This document shows, piece after piece, positions 1-8,286 of a DNA stretch of 64,000 bases (position 1 is its first letter; each line of letters starts with the position of its first letter). The stretch covers positions 3,691 through 67,690 of the forward strand of contig JBAXKG010000009.1 in NCBI GenBank assembly GCA_037137455.1, in the 5' to 3' direction. Under the pieces are notes generated by a model. It was not told the origin of the DNA, did no database searches, and saw only the letters and a list, made by a program, of their open reading frames with translations. The DNA comes from CAIVAT01 sp037137455 (GTDB lineage Bacteria > Bacteroidota > Bacteroidia > Bacteroidales > FEN-979). The translations under genes and the position numbers were made by a program.

Positions 1-37
1 TCATTTGACTTGTAATTTTTGCCTTGTCATTAATTGA

Positions 38-45
38 CAAATATA
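38..45 (-). promoter_or_regulatory. Possible -7 box reading out of the window
   Basis: The minus strand reads TATATTTG here, a perfect TAnnTTTG Bacteroidetes -7 element pointing towards position 1. It overlaps an inverted repeat, TTGTCA-N5-TGACAA, at 24-40, which could be an operator. No -33 TTG is visible. The only minus-strand ORF starting just after it inside the window is nine codons long, so any real target would lie beyond the edge. Confidence 0.3.
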
Positions 46-105
46 CAATATTATGTTCATATTTATAATGATCCTTGTAAATATTTTTGGATGGGGGGAA
101 AATTT

Positions 106-1185
106 TTATTGCAATCGAATCCTCGGGTCCAGCAAGCCATAAATTATATCCACCAAAAAATTAATAATAATCAGGATAATGGATATAAAAAGCACGGCGC
201 CCATCACCACAGGAAAATCATATTTGTCGAGGGCATTTACAATAATCACTCCAATCCCTTTCCAGTCGAACACAAACTCCACAAATACAGCGCCCGCAAG
301 CAATGAGGCAAGCCAACCAGAGATGGCCGTGACTACCGGGTTCAACGCATTTTTTAAAGCATGCTTCAGGATGATCCTGCTTTTGCTCAGCCCTTTCGCC
401 CTGGCCGTGCGGATATAATCCTGTGTCATGACTTCCAGAAGTGAATTTCTGGTAAGTTCCACGATAATAGCAAGAGGGCGTATTCCAAGTGTGAATGCCG
501 GGAGTATAAGATTTTTCAGATCAAGGTAGGCGCCTCTTCCAAAATCATCGACACCATAAAGGCTTCCCGACATATTAAGCCCGGTGAACCTGACAAGGAC
601 AAAGGCAAATATCCATGCATTGATAATCGCCACAAAGAACGATGGAAGCGACATCCCCAGCACCGAGAATACAAGGGCGATTCGGTCGATTATACTGTTT
701 TTGAAGATTGCGCAAATAACTCCAACGGAAATGCCAATTATAATTGCAAAAGCCATTGCTACAAACGCCAAAATAATGGTATTGACAAAACCCTCGGCAA
801 GAATTTCCGAAACATTCCTTTTCGATTGATACGACCGGCGAAGATAGGGCTCCTTCAGTACCAGGGCCGAACTTCCGAATGAAATCAGTTTTAGGGTTTT
901 CCCGTACTTGTTATGGTCAAGAAACCAAAAACTCCCGATATCAGTCACATTATGCATTGAAAGCGGTGAAAGATCATTCAGATAATTTACAAATTGCACA
1001 GCAAGTGGTTTATCCCTTCCAAGATCTTTGTTAATGGCCTCCACGGAAGCAATGTCGGCACGCTGTCCGAGCATCATGCGCGCAGGATCTCCCGGAAGGA
1101 CATTGAACAGGAGGAATACTACTACGATAACACCAAAAAGGACAAGAATACCGTACCAGAAGCGCTTTAGGATGAAGTTGCCCAT
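106..1185 (-). CDS. ABC transporter permease, DppB/OppB family
   Basis: This is an inner-membrane permease subunit of a dipeptide/oligopeptide (or nickel) type ABC importer. The 359-residue protein has an N-terminal membrane helix (about 8-30) followed by PGDPAR, typical of DppB proteins. A periplasmic stretch of about 100 residues follows, then a block of further helices from about residue 132. The EAA loop that contacts the ATPase lies at 251-275 (EVMTQDYIRTARAKGLSK). The length is slightly above the usual 310-340 because of the periplasmic insert. No partner permease, ATPase or binding protein is in the window, so the rest may lie to the left or elsewhere. Substrate cannot be read from the sequence. 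Confidence 0.88.
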   Translation of the reverse strand: MGNFILKRFWYGILVLFGVIVVVFLLFNVLPGDPARMMLGQRADIASVEAINKDLGRDKPLAVQFVNYLNDLSPLSMHNVTDIGSFWFLDHNKYGKTLKLISFGSSALVLKEPYLRRSYQSKRNVSEILAEGFVNTIILAFVAMAFAIIIGISVGVICAIFKNSIIDRIALVFSVLGMSLPSFFVAIINAWIFAFVLVRFTGLNMSGSLYGVDDFGRGAYLDLKNLILPAFTLGIRPLAIIVELTRNSLLEVMTQDYIRTARAKGLSKSRIILKHALKNALNPVVTAISGWLASLLAGAVFVEFVFDWKGIGVIIVNALDKYDFPVVMGAVLFISIILIIINFLVDIIYGLLDPRIRLQ

Positions 1186-1242
1186 GAAAAAATTTACGAA
1201 TTTCGAATTGGGATTGCAGATTTAAAACAATTAAACAATCGT

Positions 1243-2352
1243 TTACTTTTTAATGTATTGTGTCTTGACCTCGCCGTAGGTCGGAAAATCGCGGAAGCTC
1301 CATTTGGCCATCACGATGCCATTTTTCAGGAGGATTAAACCGGGATTAGAACGAACCATGGTTTTTAGAACCACGTCATCGGCGATGAAATAATCAAACG
1401 CCGTTCCATTGGCCATTCTAAACATTTTAATTTCACCTGGCATGGAATTGGTGAGGCAGATGAATGAATATCCATCGCGGGTGGCTTTTTTATAAAATGG
1501 AAGTATCTTGTGAAACCCCTCCCGGTTGCTCTTTTTAAGATCATATGCAACCAAAATAAACTGCCAATCCGGATTATCCATTATGCTTGAGGTGAAATCG
1601 TTGCCACGCACATCTTCAACACGTAAAACCATTCCCTGATTTTTGTTCGGATCGACAACTCGCTGGCTTTTAAAGATCCAGTCGGCAAGCCATACAGAGT
1701 CATTCCAGGGATAATTCGGTGAAATATATTCCTTTTCCTCGCCAGTCAATTTATTTTTGTAGGTAACATAAAAGGTCACAGGCACGGTTTCGGTTTTATT
1801 GACACGATTTCCCACTTTCCAGGACATGAAATCTTTCATCGGCAGATGTCTGTAACATTGAATCGATAAAGTAGAAAAACCAATGGCTATAAAAAGTAAT
1901 ATGGCGAAATCACACCATGAAGGCAGGAGGCTTCTGAATTTATTCCGCCAGATAAAAATGGGCACCACCAAGCCCATCAGGACAATATTTTTAATAAATG
2001 TCTGAATATTGGTGATCTTCAGGGCATCTCCAAAACAACCACAATCCGGAACAATATTATACACAGCATCAAAGAAAGTCAGGATCGTGAAAAACATCAT
2101 CATGGGTAATAAAATCCAGGCTGTTTTTCGGATCCAAAAATTAAGAAGCAGACTTACACCTATAATAAATTCAAGTGTACAAAGGAAAATGGTGAGGTAA
2201 AGGCTGAAAGGAATGAACCAGGGAAGGTTGAAAGCAATGAAATAATCCTCCATCCTGTAGACTGTTCCAAGTGGATCAATTCCTTTTACGAATCCGGAGT
2301 AAACGAAGATTAGTCCGATAAGGATCCTGAAAATAGTTCTAAGAATTTTCAT
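1243..2352 (-). CDS. BT_3928-type DoxX/MauE-like membrane protein with thioredoxin-like tail
   Basis: The 369-residue protein has an N-terminal DoxX/MauE-like membrane region with about five hydrophobic helices (residues 1-170), including a YSGFVKGIDPLG segment typical of the family. A C-terminal periplasmic domain of about 180 residues looks thioredoxin-like (SNPGLILLKNGIVMAKW contains the likely cis-proline region) but lacks a CxxC. A redox-related or electron-transfer role is an inference from the fold. The start overlaps the end of the DUF1599 gene by 14 bp, so the two are very likely translationally coupled. The same pair occurs together in other Bacteroidota, which supports the family call. 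Confidence 0.75.
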   Translation of the reverse strand: MKILRTIFRILIGLIFVYSGFVKGIDPLGTVYRMEDYFIAFNLPWFIPFSLYLTIFLCTLEFIIGVSLLLNFWIRKTAWILLPMMMFFTILTFFDAVYNIVPDCGCFGDALKITNIQTFIKNIVLMGLVVPIFIWRNKFRSLLPSWCDFAILLFIAIGFSTLSIQCYRHLPMKDFMSWKVGNRVNKTETVPVTFYVTYKNKLTGEEKEYISPNYPWNDSVWLADWIFKSQRVVDPNKNQGMVLRVEDVRGNDFTSSIMDNPDWQFILVAYDLKKSNREGFHKILPFYKKATRDGYSFICLTNSMPGEIKMFRMANGTAFDYFIADDVVLKTMVRSNPGLILLKNGIVMAKWSFRDFPTYGEVKTQYIKK

Positions 2353-2893
2353 ACTCCATCTTTATTAATGCAAATACAGCATAATTTATAATATCGTAAT
2401 AGTTGGCATCGACCCCTTCAGAAATAAATGTTTTTCCTTTATTGTCCTCAATCTGCTTGATACGCATAAGCTTCATGAGAATGATATCGGTTAGCGAACT
2501 CAAACGCATGTTGCGCCATGCTTCACCATAATCATGATTTTTATTCAGCATCAGGTCGCGGGCGGCTGTGGTATATTTATTATACAGGGTCTCAGCTTCG
2601 GTCTTCCCAAGGTTGAGGTTCTCTTCGGTACCCAGTTCAAGCTGGATGAGGGCTACGACCGAATAGTTTATAATCCCCATAAATTCAGGCTTGATCCCTT
2701 CATCGATCTTCTGTGTCCCTTTATCATCGATGCTCCGGATTCTTTGTGCTTTAATATATATCTGGTCAGTAAGGGATGATGTGCGCAGAATCCGCCAGGC
2801 TGTACCATAATCTTTCATCTTAGTTAAAAAGATTTCACGGCAATTATCGATAACTGATTCAAACTGCTGTTCGGTTTGCGTAACAGGATTCAT
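2339..2893 (-). CDS. DUF1599 protein, internally duplicated
   Basis: The 184-residue protein consists of two copies of one domain. Copy one (about 25-95) contains YGTAWRILRTSSLTD and IINYSVVALIQLE. Copy two (about 115-180) contains YGEAWRNMRLSSLTD and IINYAVFALIKME. This matches DUF1599, also called nucleotide modification associated domain 1, which is common in Bacteroidota; its biochemical role is not established. It is the first gene of a minus-strand pair with the DoxX-like protein and is divergent from folP. Confidence 0.8.
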   Translation of the reverse strand: MNPVTQTEQQFESVIDNCREIFLTKMKDYGTAWRILRTSSLTDQIYIKAQRIRSIDDKGTQKIDEGIKPEFMGIINYSVVALIQLELGTEENLNLGKTEAETLYNKYTTAARDLMLNKNHDYGEAWRNMRLSSLTDIILMKLMRIKQIEDNKGKTFISEGVDANYYDIINYAVFALIKMEYENS

Positions 2894-2954
2894 GAGGAAA
2901 TGAATAATTCAATATTTCTGAGGCTAAAATTAATATTTTTCTGGGTTTTGGTCG

Positions 2955-2962
2955 TACTTTTG
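2955..2962 (+). promoter_or_regulatory. -7 box for folP
   Basis: TACTTTTG matches TAnnTTTG and lies 21 bp before the ATG at 2984. Its position supports the 2984 start over an in-frame extension starting at 2876, because the box would otherwise be inside the coding region. No -33 TTG at the expected spacing. Confidence 0.5.
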
Positions 2963-2983
2963 GACAGCGTTTTTCACAAAGAA

Positions 2984-3820
2984 ATGAACAAACTTTATTG
3001 TCGCCAAAGGGAATTGAATCTCTCGACCCCATTAATAATGGGTATTTTGAATCTCACACCCGATTCATTTTCCGATGGAGGAAAGTTTCAGACTATCGAT
3101 GCGCAGTTGAACCACGCCGAACAAATGATTCTCGAAGGAGCTTCGATCATTGACATTGGGGCTGTTTCAACCCGCCCTGATGCTTCGGTAGTGAGCGAAG
3201 AGATTGAAAGGGAGCGACTTTTGCCATCTTTGAAAGCAATTCGAAAGGAATTTCCCACCACTGTAATTTCGGTCGACACTTTCAGGCCCATGGTTGCAAG
3301 AGCAGCAATAGCTGATGGCGCTGATATAATCAACGACGTTTATGGAGGCCGTTTCGAAGAAGGCATGTTTGCAACAATTGCTTCGCTCAATGTACCGTAT
3401 ATTCTGATGCACATGAAGGGAACACCTGAAACCATGCAGCAAAACCCCGGCTATACCGATATTGTAGCAGAAATCACCTATTTTTTTGAACAGCAACTTA
3501 TACGATGCCGTGATAAGGGCATGCGTCAGGTAATGATCGACCCGGGATTCGGTTTTGGAAAAACGGTTGAACATAATTTTGCATTACTGTCGCGTCTGGA
3601 AGAATTCAAATCGATGGGAGTACCAGTTGTCGTAGGACTTTCACGCAAATCTATGATTACCCGTGTACTGAAAATCAATTCGGATGAGGCCAAAAACGGC
3701 ACGACTGTTCTGAACACCATTGCATTGATCAAAGGGGCCGACATCCTGAGGGTGCATGATGTGAAGGAGGCAGTTGAGGCCATAAGGCTGGTAAGACGGC
3801 TGCATGACCAGGAAAATTGA
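2984..3820 (+). CDS. folP: Dihydropteroate synthase
   Basis: It condenses p-aminobenzoate with dihydropterin pyrophosphate in folate synthesis; this is the sulfonamide target. The 278-residue protein shows the family signatures MGILNLTPDSFSDGG near the N-terminus, then DIGAVSTRPDA, ISVDTF, IINDVYGG, ILMHMKGTPETMQ and DPGFGFGKTVEHN. Near the C-terminus GLSRKSMI is the conserved phosphate-binding lysine region. The frame stays open upstream to 2876, but that 36-residue extension is hydrophobic, unconserved in the family and overlaps a promoter box, so the ATG at 2984 is preferred. It is followed by cdaA, an association found in many Bacteroidota. Confidence 0.95.
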   Translation: MNKLYCRQRELNLSTPLIMGILNLTPDSFSDGGKFQTIDAQLNHAEQMILEGASIIDIGAVSTRPDASVVSEEIERERLLPSLKAIRKEFPTTVISVDTFRPMVARAAIADGADIINDVYGGRFEEGMFATIASLNVPYILMHMKGTPETMQQNPGYTDIVAEITYFFEQQLIRCRDKGMRQVMIDPGFGFGKTVEHNFALLSRLEEFKSMGVPVVVGLSRKSMITRVLKINSDEAKNGTTVLNTIALIKGADILRVHDVKEAVEAIRLVRRLHDQEN

Positions 3821-3828
3821 TAACTTTG
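3821..3828 (+). promoter_or_regulatory. -7 box for cdaA
   Basis: TAACTTTG directly follows the folP stop codon and precedes the cdaA ATG (3881) by 52 bp. This suggests cdaA can be transcribed independently of folP. No -33 TTG at the right distance was found. Confidence 0.45.
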
Positions 3829-3880
3829 GAAACAAGTGACGAATTACGAATTGAGAAATTGATATTTGATAGATAGACCT

Positions 3881-4663
3881 ATGTTTTTAGTTGGCCTTTT
3901 CAGTCTTCGCATCATCGATATCATCGACATTATTTTGTTTGCCATTCTTTTGTATGAAATATACAATCTCGTTAAAGGCACAGCGGCAATAAGAATTTTC
4001 ATTGGAATTATAGCTGTATATATTCTCTGGCGGGTAGTTAAAGCTTTGCAAATGCAATTGCTTACAGAGATTCTCGGACAATTTATCAGCGTTGGCGTAA
4101 TCGCTCTGATAGTAGTATTTCAGCCTGAAATCCGGGCATTTTTGCTCATGGTAGGAAATATGAGGATCATTAAAAGCCAGCGGAAACGTATTCTCTTCTG
4201 GCGTTTTAAAATCAACAACCCGGTAAATCTGAACATCGATAATATTGTGAAAGCTTGTCAGAAAATGGCTGAAACCAAAACAGGGGCATTGATTGTAATC
4301 GCACAGCAGAATGAACTTGTGCAATATATTTCAACAGGTCAGCCTGTTGATTCCAAAATTTCGGAGGTCATGCTGGAAACGATATTCTTTAAAAACAGTC
4401 CGATGCATGATGGTGCAGTGATAATAATTGGGGATCATATACGCGCCGCGCGATGTATTCTCCCGGTTTCAAATAAAGGAACCATTCCTCCATTTTATGG
4501 TTTACGCCACCTGGCAGCCGTAGGGATTACTGAGAAATCGGATGCGATTGCCATTATTGTATCTGAGGAACGGGGTGAAATAGCTTATAGTTATGAAGGC
4601 AGGTTATACGAGAACATTACACCTGCAAGCCTTTCAACAGCACTGGAAAGCCTGTTCAAATAG
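3881..4663 (+). CDS. cdaA: Diadenylate cyclase, CdaA type
   Basis: It makes cyclic di-AMP from two ATP at the membrane. The 260-residue protein has about three N-terminal membrane helices (roughly 3-25, 33-55 and 66-83) and a C-terminal DisA_N domain. The conserved DGA motif is at 177-179 (MHDGAVIIIGD). The second motif, normally RHR, reads RHL at 209-211 (GLRHLAAVG); the codon is CTG. A TTG five codons upstream (3866) is an alternative start, but ATG fits the family N-terminus. It lies 60 bp after folP and ends 5 bp before a convergent TPR lipoprotein gene. No YbbR-like regulator (CdaR) is adjacent. Confidence 0.92.
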   Translation: MFLVGLFSLRIIDIIDIILFAILLYEIYNLVKGTAAIRIFIGIIAVYILWRVVKALQMQLLTEILGQFISVGVIALIVVFQPEIRAFLLMVGNMRIIKSQRKRILFWRFKINNPVNLNIDNIVKACQKMAETKTGALIVIAQQNELVQYISTGQPVDSKISEVMLETIFFKNSPMHDGAVIIIGDHIRAARCILPVSNKGTIPPFYGLRHLAAVGITEKSDAIAIIVSEERGEIAYSYEGRLYENITPASLSTALESLFK

Positions 4664-4668
4664 CAATT

Positions 4669-5241
4669 TTAACGTTTTCTGGATTTCTTGATTTTTGACA
4701 AGGAATCGGCAACCCTCAAGCTATCAGCTTTCATTTTCAGTTCAAATTCCCTGACAATCATTTCGGGTGTTTTCCCCAGATTTTGCAACGCCAGTTTTGC
4801 ATCATTGGTAAAATCATTTGATGGATATTTTTCAATAAACAAGAGGTAGGTTTCCCTGGCTTTATCAATATTTTGAAGCATATTTTCATAGATAAATGCC
4901 TTGAAAAACATACACATAGGGGCTTTCGACTGATCGGGATAATCCTGAATGTACTGGTCAAAGAATAGCAGCGCCTTGTTGCCATCACCAGAATTCATAG
5001 CAATATTAGCAGCCTTAAACAAATATCCCGGGGCAAGGGAATCTTTGGGATAATCTTTGATAAAATCCATGTAATAAGTTTGGAGGCTGTCGGCCTTCTC
5101 TTTATTAAAGCTGATCGCTTCGGGCGAGAAGAGACTGTTTTCAAGATTATTGATCCGATTGATTGTTTTTTCACGCGATGGGTTGCATCCAGTAATCCAC
5201 ACAATGGAAATACCTAAAATCAGAATTATGGTTTTTTTCAT
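4669..5241 (-). CDS. Tetratricopeptide-repeat lipoprotein
   Basis: The 190-residue protein begins with a lipoprotein signal peptide ending in VWITGC (lipidated Cys at about 19). Residues 55-160 form TPR-like helical pairs, for example SLAPGYLFKAANIAMNSGDG and ALLFFDQYIQDYPDQSKA. The arrangement resembles outer-membrane TPR scaffolds, but no specific function can be assigned. The C-terminus is rich in Lys and Ser. It is the last gene of the ruvX-def-TPR operon, 45 bp after def. Confidence 0.7.
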   Translation of the reverse strand: MKKTIILILGISIVWITGCNPSREKTINRINNLENSLFSPEAISFNKEKADSLQTYYMDFIKDYPKDSLAPGYLFKAANIAMNSGDGNKALLFFDQYIQDYPDQSKAPMCMFFKAFIYENMLQNIDKARETYLLFIEKYPSNDFTNDAKLALQNLGKTPEMIVREFELKMKADSLRVADSLSKIKKSRKR

Positions 5242-5286
5242 ATCGTTAGTTTTTCTATTTTAACTGACACCTGTTGGCAAAACGTT

Positions 5287-5859
5287 CTACTTTCTCCCTT
5301 TTTTAATTTGAGGGAACAACATCTTGTATCCTACCTCCACATTCCCTTTACTGATATCTGATAACCGCCGTTTGAGCAACATTTTTTTCAGTGAAGGAAT
5401 CCTGTCTACGAATACTATACCTTCAATGTGATCGTATTCATGTTGAATGACACGTGCAATTACCCCATCGAACCGTTCATCGTGTTCAACAAAATTATCA
5501 TCCATGTACTTCATGTAAATAACCGGCTTACGCATAATATCCTGCCTAAGCCCGGGAAAACTCAAACACCCTTCATTGAATAAAAATTCATCTCCCTCCT
5601 CCTTATATATTTTCGCATTAATGAATTCTTTTTTGAAATGTTCAGTCTCCGGGTACTTTTCGGCAAAGGCAGAGGCATCAATCACAATCAGCCTAATGGA
5701 ACGGTTAACTTGCGGCGCTGCTAATCCAACGCCATCCGACTGGTACATGGTTTCCCACATATTCTCTATCAGCTCCTTCAAATCAGGAAAATCTGAAGGG
5801 ATCTCCTCCGCTACTTTTTTCAATACAGGATGTCCGTATGCGACAACAGGCAAAATCAT
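5287..5859 (-). CDS. def: Peptide deformylase
   Basis: It removes the formyl group from nascent N-formylmethionyl proteins. The 190-residue protein has all three metal-site motifs: GVGLAAPQ at 43-50, EGCLS at 96-100 (Cys metal ligand) and QHEYDH at 139-144 (two His ligands and the catalytic Glu). The length fits bacterial deformylases. It lies 16 bp downstream of ruvX on the same strand. Confidence 0.97.
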   Translation of the reverse strand: MILPVVAYGHPVLKKVAEEIPSDFPDLKELIENMWETMYQSDGVGLAAPQVNRSIRLIVIDASAFAEKYPETEHFKKEFINAKIYKEEGDEFLFNEGCLSFPGLRQDIMRKPVIYMKYMDDNFVEHDERFDGVIARVIQHEYDHIEGIVFVDRIPSLKKMLLKRRLSDISKGNVEVGYKMLFPQIKKGRK

Positions 5860-5875
5860 AAAATCTTAATTATAA

Positions 5876-6289
5876 TTAATTTGCTATTTCCATGTATGAC
5901 TGAAGAATGATGGTAGCGCTAACGGTATCTACCAACGCCTTATCCTGCCGGTCCTTTTTCTTCATTCCTGCTTCGCGGATAGCTCGTGTAGCAATCAGGG
6001 AGGTAAAACGCTCATCCATCCTTACAACAGTGATTCCCGGAAATGCTCCGGCAAGTTTTTTAACGAATGGTTCGATATAAACCGATGATTCAGATGCTTT
6101 ATTGTTCAACTGTTTCGGTTCCCCTACTACAAATCGCTCAACCTCATTCTTTCGGGTATACTCTTTTAAAAATTCTAACACATCGATCGACCGAACAGTT
6201 GTGAGCCCGGTGGCAATGATCTTTAATTCATCAGTCACGGCAAGGCCTGTCCTCTTCTGTCCGTAATCAATCGCAACAATCCTGCCCAT
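5876..6289 (-). CDS. ruvX: RuvX/YqgF family Holliday-junction resolvase-like nuclease
   Basis: The 137-residue protein matches the YqgF family, implicated in Holliday-junction resolution and pre-16S rRNA 5' end maturation. Signatures are the RNase H-like start GRIVAIDYGQKRTGLA (catalytic Asp at 7), VGEPKQLNNKAS in the middle, DERFTSLIA and the C-terminal KKDRQDKALVDTVSA with a second acidic residue. It heads a three-gene operon with def and a TPR lipoprotein and is divergent from dapD. Confidence 0.93.
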   Translation of the reverse strand: MGRIVAIDYGQKRTGLAVTDELKIIATGLTTVRSIDVLEFLKEYTRKNEVERFVVGEPKQLNNKASESSVYIEPFVKKLAGAFPGITVVRMDERFTSLIATRAIREAGMKKKDRQDKALVDTVSATIILQSYMEIAN

Positions 6290-6305
6290 ACTATGAAATT
6301 TGTTG

Positions 6306-6313
6306 CAAAGGTA
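6306..6313 (-). promoter_or_regulatory. -7 box for the ruvX-def operon
   Basis: The minus strand reads TACCTTTG, 16 bp before the ruvX ATG, giving a very short predicted leader of about ten bases. Confidence 0.5.
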
Positions 6314-6333
6314 TAAAGATTTAAATTTTTAGC

Positions 6334-6341
6334 TAATTTTG
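6334..6341 (+). promoter_or_regulatory. -7 box for dapD
   Basis: TAATTTTG lies 55 bp upstream of the dapD ATG at 6397. With the ruvX box at 6306-6313 it forms a compact divergent promoter region. Confidence 0.5.
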
Positions 6342-6396
6342 GAAGGGAGTAACCTTATTGATTTAGTATTTCCGGTTGATTTTTGAAATTGTGATA

Positions 6397-7212
6397 ATGG
6401 AACACCTTAAACAGCTTATTGAATCAGCCTGGGAAGACCGGGGAATACTGAAACAAACCATTGCCAAGGAGGCAATTTGTGAAGTGATCGCACAACTCGA
6501 TGCGGGTAAACTCAGGGTTGCAACAAAAAAAGAAGGGAAATGGATTACCCATGAATGGATTAAAAAAGCCGTGATACTTTATTTTCTTATCCGGAAGATG
6601 GAATTAATCGAGGTCGGCCCGTTTCAATTCTATGATAAAATTCCGCTGAAGACCAATTGGGACAAGCTGGGAGTCAGGGTTGTACCCCATGCAATTGCCC
6701 GTTATGGCGCTTTTATCGCCGAAGGAGTGGTAATGATGCCATCATATATTAATATTGGTTCCTATATCGACACGGGGACAATGATCGATACCTGGGCGAC
6801 TGTAGGCTCATGCGCGCAGATAGGCAAGCATTGCCATCTCAGCGGCGGTGTAGGGATTGGTGGCGTTCTGGAACCAGTGCAGGCTGCCCCGGTGATAATT
6901 GAAGATAATTGCTTTCTGGGATCCCGAAGTATAGTGGTCGAAGGCGTTCACATCGGCAGTGAGGCTGTTCTGGGCGCAAATGTCGTACTTACCGGATCGA
7001 CCAAAATCATAGATGTATCGGGCAGCAAACCCATTGAATATAAAGGATATGTTCCTCCCAGGTCGGTTGTAATTCCAGGCGCACTTCCAAAGACATTTCC
7101 TGCCGGCGTTTACCAGGTTCCTTGTGCACTCATCATCGGACAGCGTAAAGCATCCACCGACCTGAAAACATCATTGAATCAGGCATTACGCGAATTCGAG
7201 GTGGCTGTATAG
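6397..7212 (+). CDS. dapD: Tetrahydrodipicolinate N-succinyltransferase
   Basis: It acts in the succinylase branch of lysine and diaminopimelate synthesis. The 271-residue protein has an N-terminal helical domain (LKQLIESAWEDR) and then a left-handed beta-helix with hexapeptide turns (about 100-230), including GSYIDTGTMIDTWATVGSCA and IIEDNCFLGSRSIVVEGV. It ends with the FPAGVYQVPCALIIGQR segment typical of DapD. An in-frame TTG at 6376 is a weaker start. The next gene starts at the base after its stop codon, so the two are probably cotranscribed. Confidence 0.95.
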   Translation: MEHLKQLIESAWEDRGILKQTIAKEAICEVIAQLDAGKLRVATKKEGKWITHEWIKKAVILYFLIRKMELIEVGPFQFYDKIPLKTNWDKLGVRVVPHAIARYGAFIAEGVVMMPSYINIGSYIDTGTMIDTWATVGSCAQIGKHCHLSGGVGIGGVLEPVQAAPVIIEDNCFLGSRSIVVEGVHIGSEAVLGANVVLTGSTKIIDVSGSKPIEYKGYVPPRSVVIPGALPKTFPAGVYQVPCALIIGQRKASTDLKTSLNQALREFEVAV

Positions 7213-8196
7213 ATGAACAAAATCCTGATCATACAAACTGCTTCAATTGGCGATGTTATCCTTGCCACTCCTGTGTTGGAAAAATTGCATCACTATTTTC
7301 CCGATGCGCAAATTGATTTCCTCTTAAAAAAAGGCACCGAAAGCCTTTTTGAAGGCCATCCATTTTTGCATGAAGTATTGATCTGGGATAAACGATCTCA
7401 CAAATTTCTCAACTTCGATAAACTGATGCACCATATATGGTACGCTAAGTATGATATCATAGTAAATTTGCAACGTTTTTTTCTAACCGGATTAATGACC
7501 GCAATTTCCCGGGCAGGGATGCGAATCGGTTTCGATAAAAACCCATTGTCTTTCTGCTTCACGAAAAAGATCCCACATTCTATCGGAAGTGGTATTCATG
7601 AGATAAAACGAAATTTGTCACTGATAAGTGAGATAACAGATGACATTGCTATAATGCCACGAATCTATCCGTCACAATCGGATTTAAATCATGTTGCCAC
7701 GATGAAAACAGGCCGCTATTATACTATTTCACCTGCTTCACTCTGGTTCACGAAACAATATCCTTTGGAAAAATGGGTTGAATTTGCAAAACATATTTCA
7801 TTCGATGCAGCTATCTACCTGCTTGGTGCTTCGTGCGATTCAGATCTTTGCGATTCCATCATCGGGCAAGCATCGCATCCGGGGATGAAAAATATTGCCG
7901 GAAAACTGACGTTTCTTCAATCGGCAGGCTTGATGAAGGATGCCAAAATGAATTTCACAAATGATTCGGCTCCACTGCACCTTGCCTCAGCAGTTAATGC
8001 TCCGGTGACAGCCATCTATTGCTCAACGGTGCCGGAATTCGGATTTGGACCGCTTTCAGACAGCTCCCATGTTGTGCAAATAACTGAGAAACTGTCATGC
8101 AGGCCATGTGGACTCCACGGATACAAGGCATGCCCTGAAAAGCATTTCAAATGTGCCTTTGATATAAATAGTGAACAGCTTAGTCAGTATTTATAG
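7213..8196 (+). CDS. Glycosyltransferase family 9 (heptosyltransferase-like)
   Basis: The 327-residue protein starts with KILIIQTASIGDVILATPVL, the N-terminal GT9 signature also found in WaaC/WaaF/WaaQ. The C-terminal half has the nucleotide-sugar site FTNDSAPLHLASAVNAPV followed by a Cys-rich tail (LSCRPCGLHGYKACP), common in this family. It probably adds a sugar to the lipopolysaccharide inner core on the cytoplasmic face. The sugar is not readable from sequence. It follows dapD with no spacer. Confidence 0.88.
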   Translation: MNKILIIQTASIGDVILATPVLEKLHHYFPDAQIDFLLKKGTESLFEGHPFLHEVLIWDKRSHKFLNFDKLMHHIWYAKYDIIVNLQRFFLTGLMTAISRAGMRIGFDKNPLSFCFTKKIPHSIGSGIHEIKRNLSLISEITDDIAIMPRIYPSQSDLNHVATMKTGRYYTISPASLWFTKQYPLEKWVEFAKHISFDAAIYLLGASCDSDLCDSIIGQASHPGMKNIAGKLTFLQSAGLMKDAKMNFTNDSAPLHLASAVNAPVTAIYCSTVPEFGFGPLSDSSHVVQITEKLSCRPCGLHGYKACPEKHFKCAFDINSEQLSQYL

Positions 8197-8246
8197 GATT
8201 CTCTTCGCGAATTTTCAACAACCGGCCCCCATGCGCAATTTGTAAG

Positions 8247-8254
8247 TACCTTTG
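8247..8254 (+). promoter_or_regulatory. -7 box for the threonylcarbamoyl-AMP synthase gene
   Basis: TACCTTTG lies 32 bp before the ATG at 8287. Its last base is the first base of a GTG that would begin an 11-codon extension, so the box argues for the ATG start. Confidence 0.5.
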
Positions 8255-8286
8255 TGCGTTATTTAGATTCAATTAAAATTATTACA

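Noticed and set aside
2876..2983. N-terminal extension of folP
   Set aside because: The extra 36 residues are not found in dihydropteroate synthases and a -7 box lies inside them.
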